Assembly: GCA_964501915.1 (NCBI GenBank)
Contig: CAZCVP010000015.1
Coordinates: 1 to 61,054 of the forward strand
Origin: CAYFPX01 sp964501915
GTDB lineage: Bacteria; Myxococcota_A; UBA796; CAJQPC01
Length of the DNA: 61,054 nt
Direction of reading: 5' to 3'
Shown: positions 60,088-61,054 of the stretch, one piece after another
Layout of the letters: each line of letters starts with the position of its first letter
Position numbering within the stretch: position 1 is the stretch's first letter
Program-made: the position numbers and the translations under genes
Notes under the pieces: generated by a model
The model's database searches: none
What the model was told of the DNA's origin: nothing
Seen by the model: only the letters and a program-made list of their open reading frames with translations

Positions 60088-60708
60088 CTACCAGTCGATC
60101 GGCCTGCCCTGGTCGTCGATCTCGCGCAGGAACGCCGTCTCCAGCCAGGGCTCGACCTCGCCGTCGGCGACGGCCATGTCCAGGAGCCCGGTGAGCACGA
60201 CCACGCCCTCGGCCTCGACCGGGTCGAAGGACAGCTCGAGCTGGAGCTCCCGCGCCGGCCCGGGCACGTCGTGGGACTGGCCCTCGACGAAGGCCTCGCC
60301 GGAGAGCGTCACCTCGACGCGGTCGATGCGACCCTCCGGAAGGCGACCCTCCCAGGCCGCAGCCCAGCGCCCCAGCGCCGGCCCGACCTCCACCCGGTCC
60401 CCGCTCACGGGCAGGGCGGCCCAGGCCCCCTCCACCGACACCAGCACCCGCGCGAGACGGACCTCGACGATCGCCGAGCCCTGGACAGCACCGAGCTCCA
60501 GCACGAACGGCCCCACCACGTCGCTGTAGTCGGCCTCGTCGGCGAGGGTGGTCCCGCCGAGCTCGTCGGGGTCCACGCCGAAGTCGCCGTCGCCGGCCTC
60601 CAGCCAGGTCTCGGGACCCTCCTGCGAGGCGGGGGGATCCGGCGCGTCGGAGGCACAGCCTGCGAGGGTGACCAGGGCGGGCAGGACGAGTCGCAGGGGC
60701 GTGGACAT
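60088..60708 (-). CDS. Lipoprotein of unknown function
   Basis: 206 residues. MSTPLRLVLPALVTLAGC gives a clear lipobox at Cys18, and GGAG is seven bases upstream of ATG 60708; the longer frame to 60759 starts inside an untranslated region. The mature domain is beta-rich (VVGPFVLELGAVQGSAIVEV, RIDRVEVTLSGEAF, LELSFDPVEAEGVVVLTG), reminiscent of heparinase/DUF4382-like lipoprotein sandwiches. Function unknown. It ends tail-to-tail with the small membrane protein gene and lies 60 bases downstream of enolase on the same strand. Confidence 0.78.
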   Translation of the reverse strand: MSTPLRLVLPALVTLAGCASDAPDPPASQEGPETWLEAGDGDFGVDPDELGGTTLADEADYSDVVGPFVLELGAVQGSAIVEVRLARVLVSVEGAWAALPVSGDRVEVGPALGRWAAAWEGRLPEGRIDRVEVTLSGEAFVEGQSHDVPGPARELQLELSFDPVEAEGVVVLTGLLDMAVADGEVEPWLETAFLREIDDQGRPIDW

Positions 60709-60768
60709 GGGGCGCTCCGGGGGGCTGCACCGGGGATCGGCACGGCCCGCCCGGAACACGAGTGCTCG

Positions 60769-61054
60769 TCAGCGCCTCAGGGCGGAGCGGCCCAGGTAGC
60801 GGGCCGCGGGGCCCATCTCGTCCTCGATGCGCAGGAGCTGGTTGTACTTGGCGACGCGGTCGGTGCGGCAGGGCGCCCCGGTCTTGATCTGGCCGGCGTT
60901 CACGGCCACGGCGAGGTCGGAGATGGTGGTGTCCTCGGTCTCGCCGCTGCGGTGGCTGATGACGGCGGTGTAGCCGGCGCGATGGGCGTGCTGGATGCAG
61001 TCCAGCGTCTCGGTCAGGCTCCCGATCTGGTTCACCTTGATCAGGATGCTGTTG
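60769..61054 (-). CDS. eno: Enolase, C-terminal end (3' part of the gene only)
   Basis: The last 95 or so codons of enolase; the gene continues beyond the right edge. NSILIKVNQIGSLTETL contains the catalytic Lys (VNQIGSLTE), followed by AVISHRSGETEDTTISDLAVA (substrate loop SHRSGETED), GQIKTGAPCRTDRVAKYNQLLRIE and a short C-terminus. It converts 2-phosphoglycerate to phosphoenolpyruvate in glycolysis; cytoplasmic, Mg-dependent. Identity is certain from these motifs. Confidence 0.98.
   Translation of the reverse strand, partial: NSILIKVNQIGSLTETLDCIQHAHRAGYTAVISHRSGETEDTTISDLAVAVNAGQIKTGAPCRTDRVAKYNQLLRIEDEMGPAARYLGRSALRR

Overview
The window reads as one stretch of a very GC-rich (about 70 percent G+C, my estimate) Gram-negative chromosome, most likely Myxococcota or a closely related former deltaproteobacterial lineage. 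The reasons are: lipid A synthesis (lpxC) and an outer-membrane barrel; several secreted proteins with a DTDT/EDTD-type acidic linker after a lipobox cysteine; C-terminal Cys-containing anchors of MYXO-CTERM type (Gly-Cys cluster, hydrophobic segment, Arg tail); three proteins with the Asp-rich MopE-type metal-binding motif; and many bacterial enhancer-binding proteins and elaborate sensor kinases. No rRNA, tRNA, CRISPR array, transposase or integrase was recognised.

Layout. 1-8.8 kb: end of an unrecognised helical protein, a GAF/sigma-54 activator, an adenosine-deaminase-like enzyme, an adhesin-like secreted protein, a LOG-domain protein, an Xaa-Pro peptidase and an acetyltransferase. 8.3-13.5 kb: a four-gene signalling operon (small helical protein, sigma-54-type response regulator, periplasmic-TPR sensor kinase, lone receiver). 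13.6-28.5 kb: a very long run of 13 minus-strand genes, most joined by 1-7 base start/stop overlaps. It begins with a phasin-like protein, PhaE and two PhaC-type polyester synthases, and continues through an acyl-CoA ligase, a lipoprotein, an outer-membrane barrel, two alpha/beta hydrolases, two phosphoesterases, a zincin protease and an FG-GAP lipoprotein. A divergent phaR regulator faces it across a perfect 11-bp inverted repeat, so this looks like a PhaR-controlled storage-polyester operon extended with cell-surface ester-handling genes.

28.6-34.4 kb: phaR, a phosphoesterase, an unknown basic protein, and a HEAT-like/HD-domain gene pair. 34.7-38.8 kb: App1-like phosphatase, ROK-type kinase, hemB, yedK-type DNA-protein crosslinking enzyme. 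38.9-43.5 kb: small secreted proteins, ruvC-ruvA-ruvB-DUF192, lpxC. 43.5-43.7 kb holds a compact minus-strand unit (promoter, Shine-Dalgarno, 14-codon ORF, hairpin). 43.7-48.8 kb: methyltransferase, B12/radical-SAM protein, MAPEG-FGE-cysH operon, HAD hydrolase.

48.8-52.75 kb is compositionally odd: a 9-copy hexamer repeat, decayed reading frames and two secreted-protein genes. It is flanked by a perfect 17-bp direct repeat that contains the stop codons of both flanking genes, as expected for a block inserted between two formerly convergent genes. 52.75-61 kb: a second B12/radical-SAM protein, a GT39-type membrane protein, a fused 5-oxoprolinase/hydantoinase, small lipoproteins, and the C-terminus of enolase running off the right edge.

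Two genes (a PhaC and a secreted phosphoesterase) are frameshifted by the equivalent of one extra base inside hairpin- or homopolymer-rich GC tracts. Two others (sensor kinase, oxoprolinase) only make sense if translation starts at CTG.
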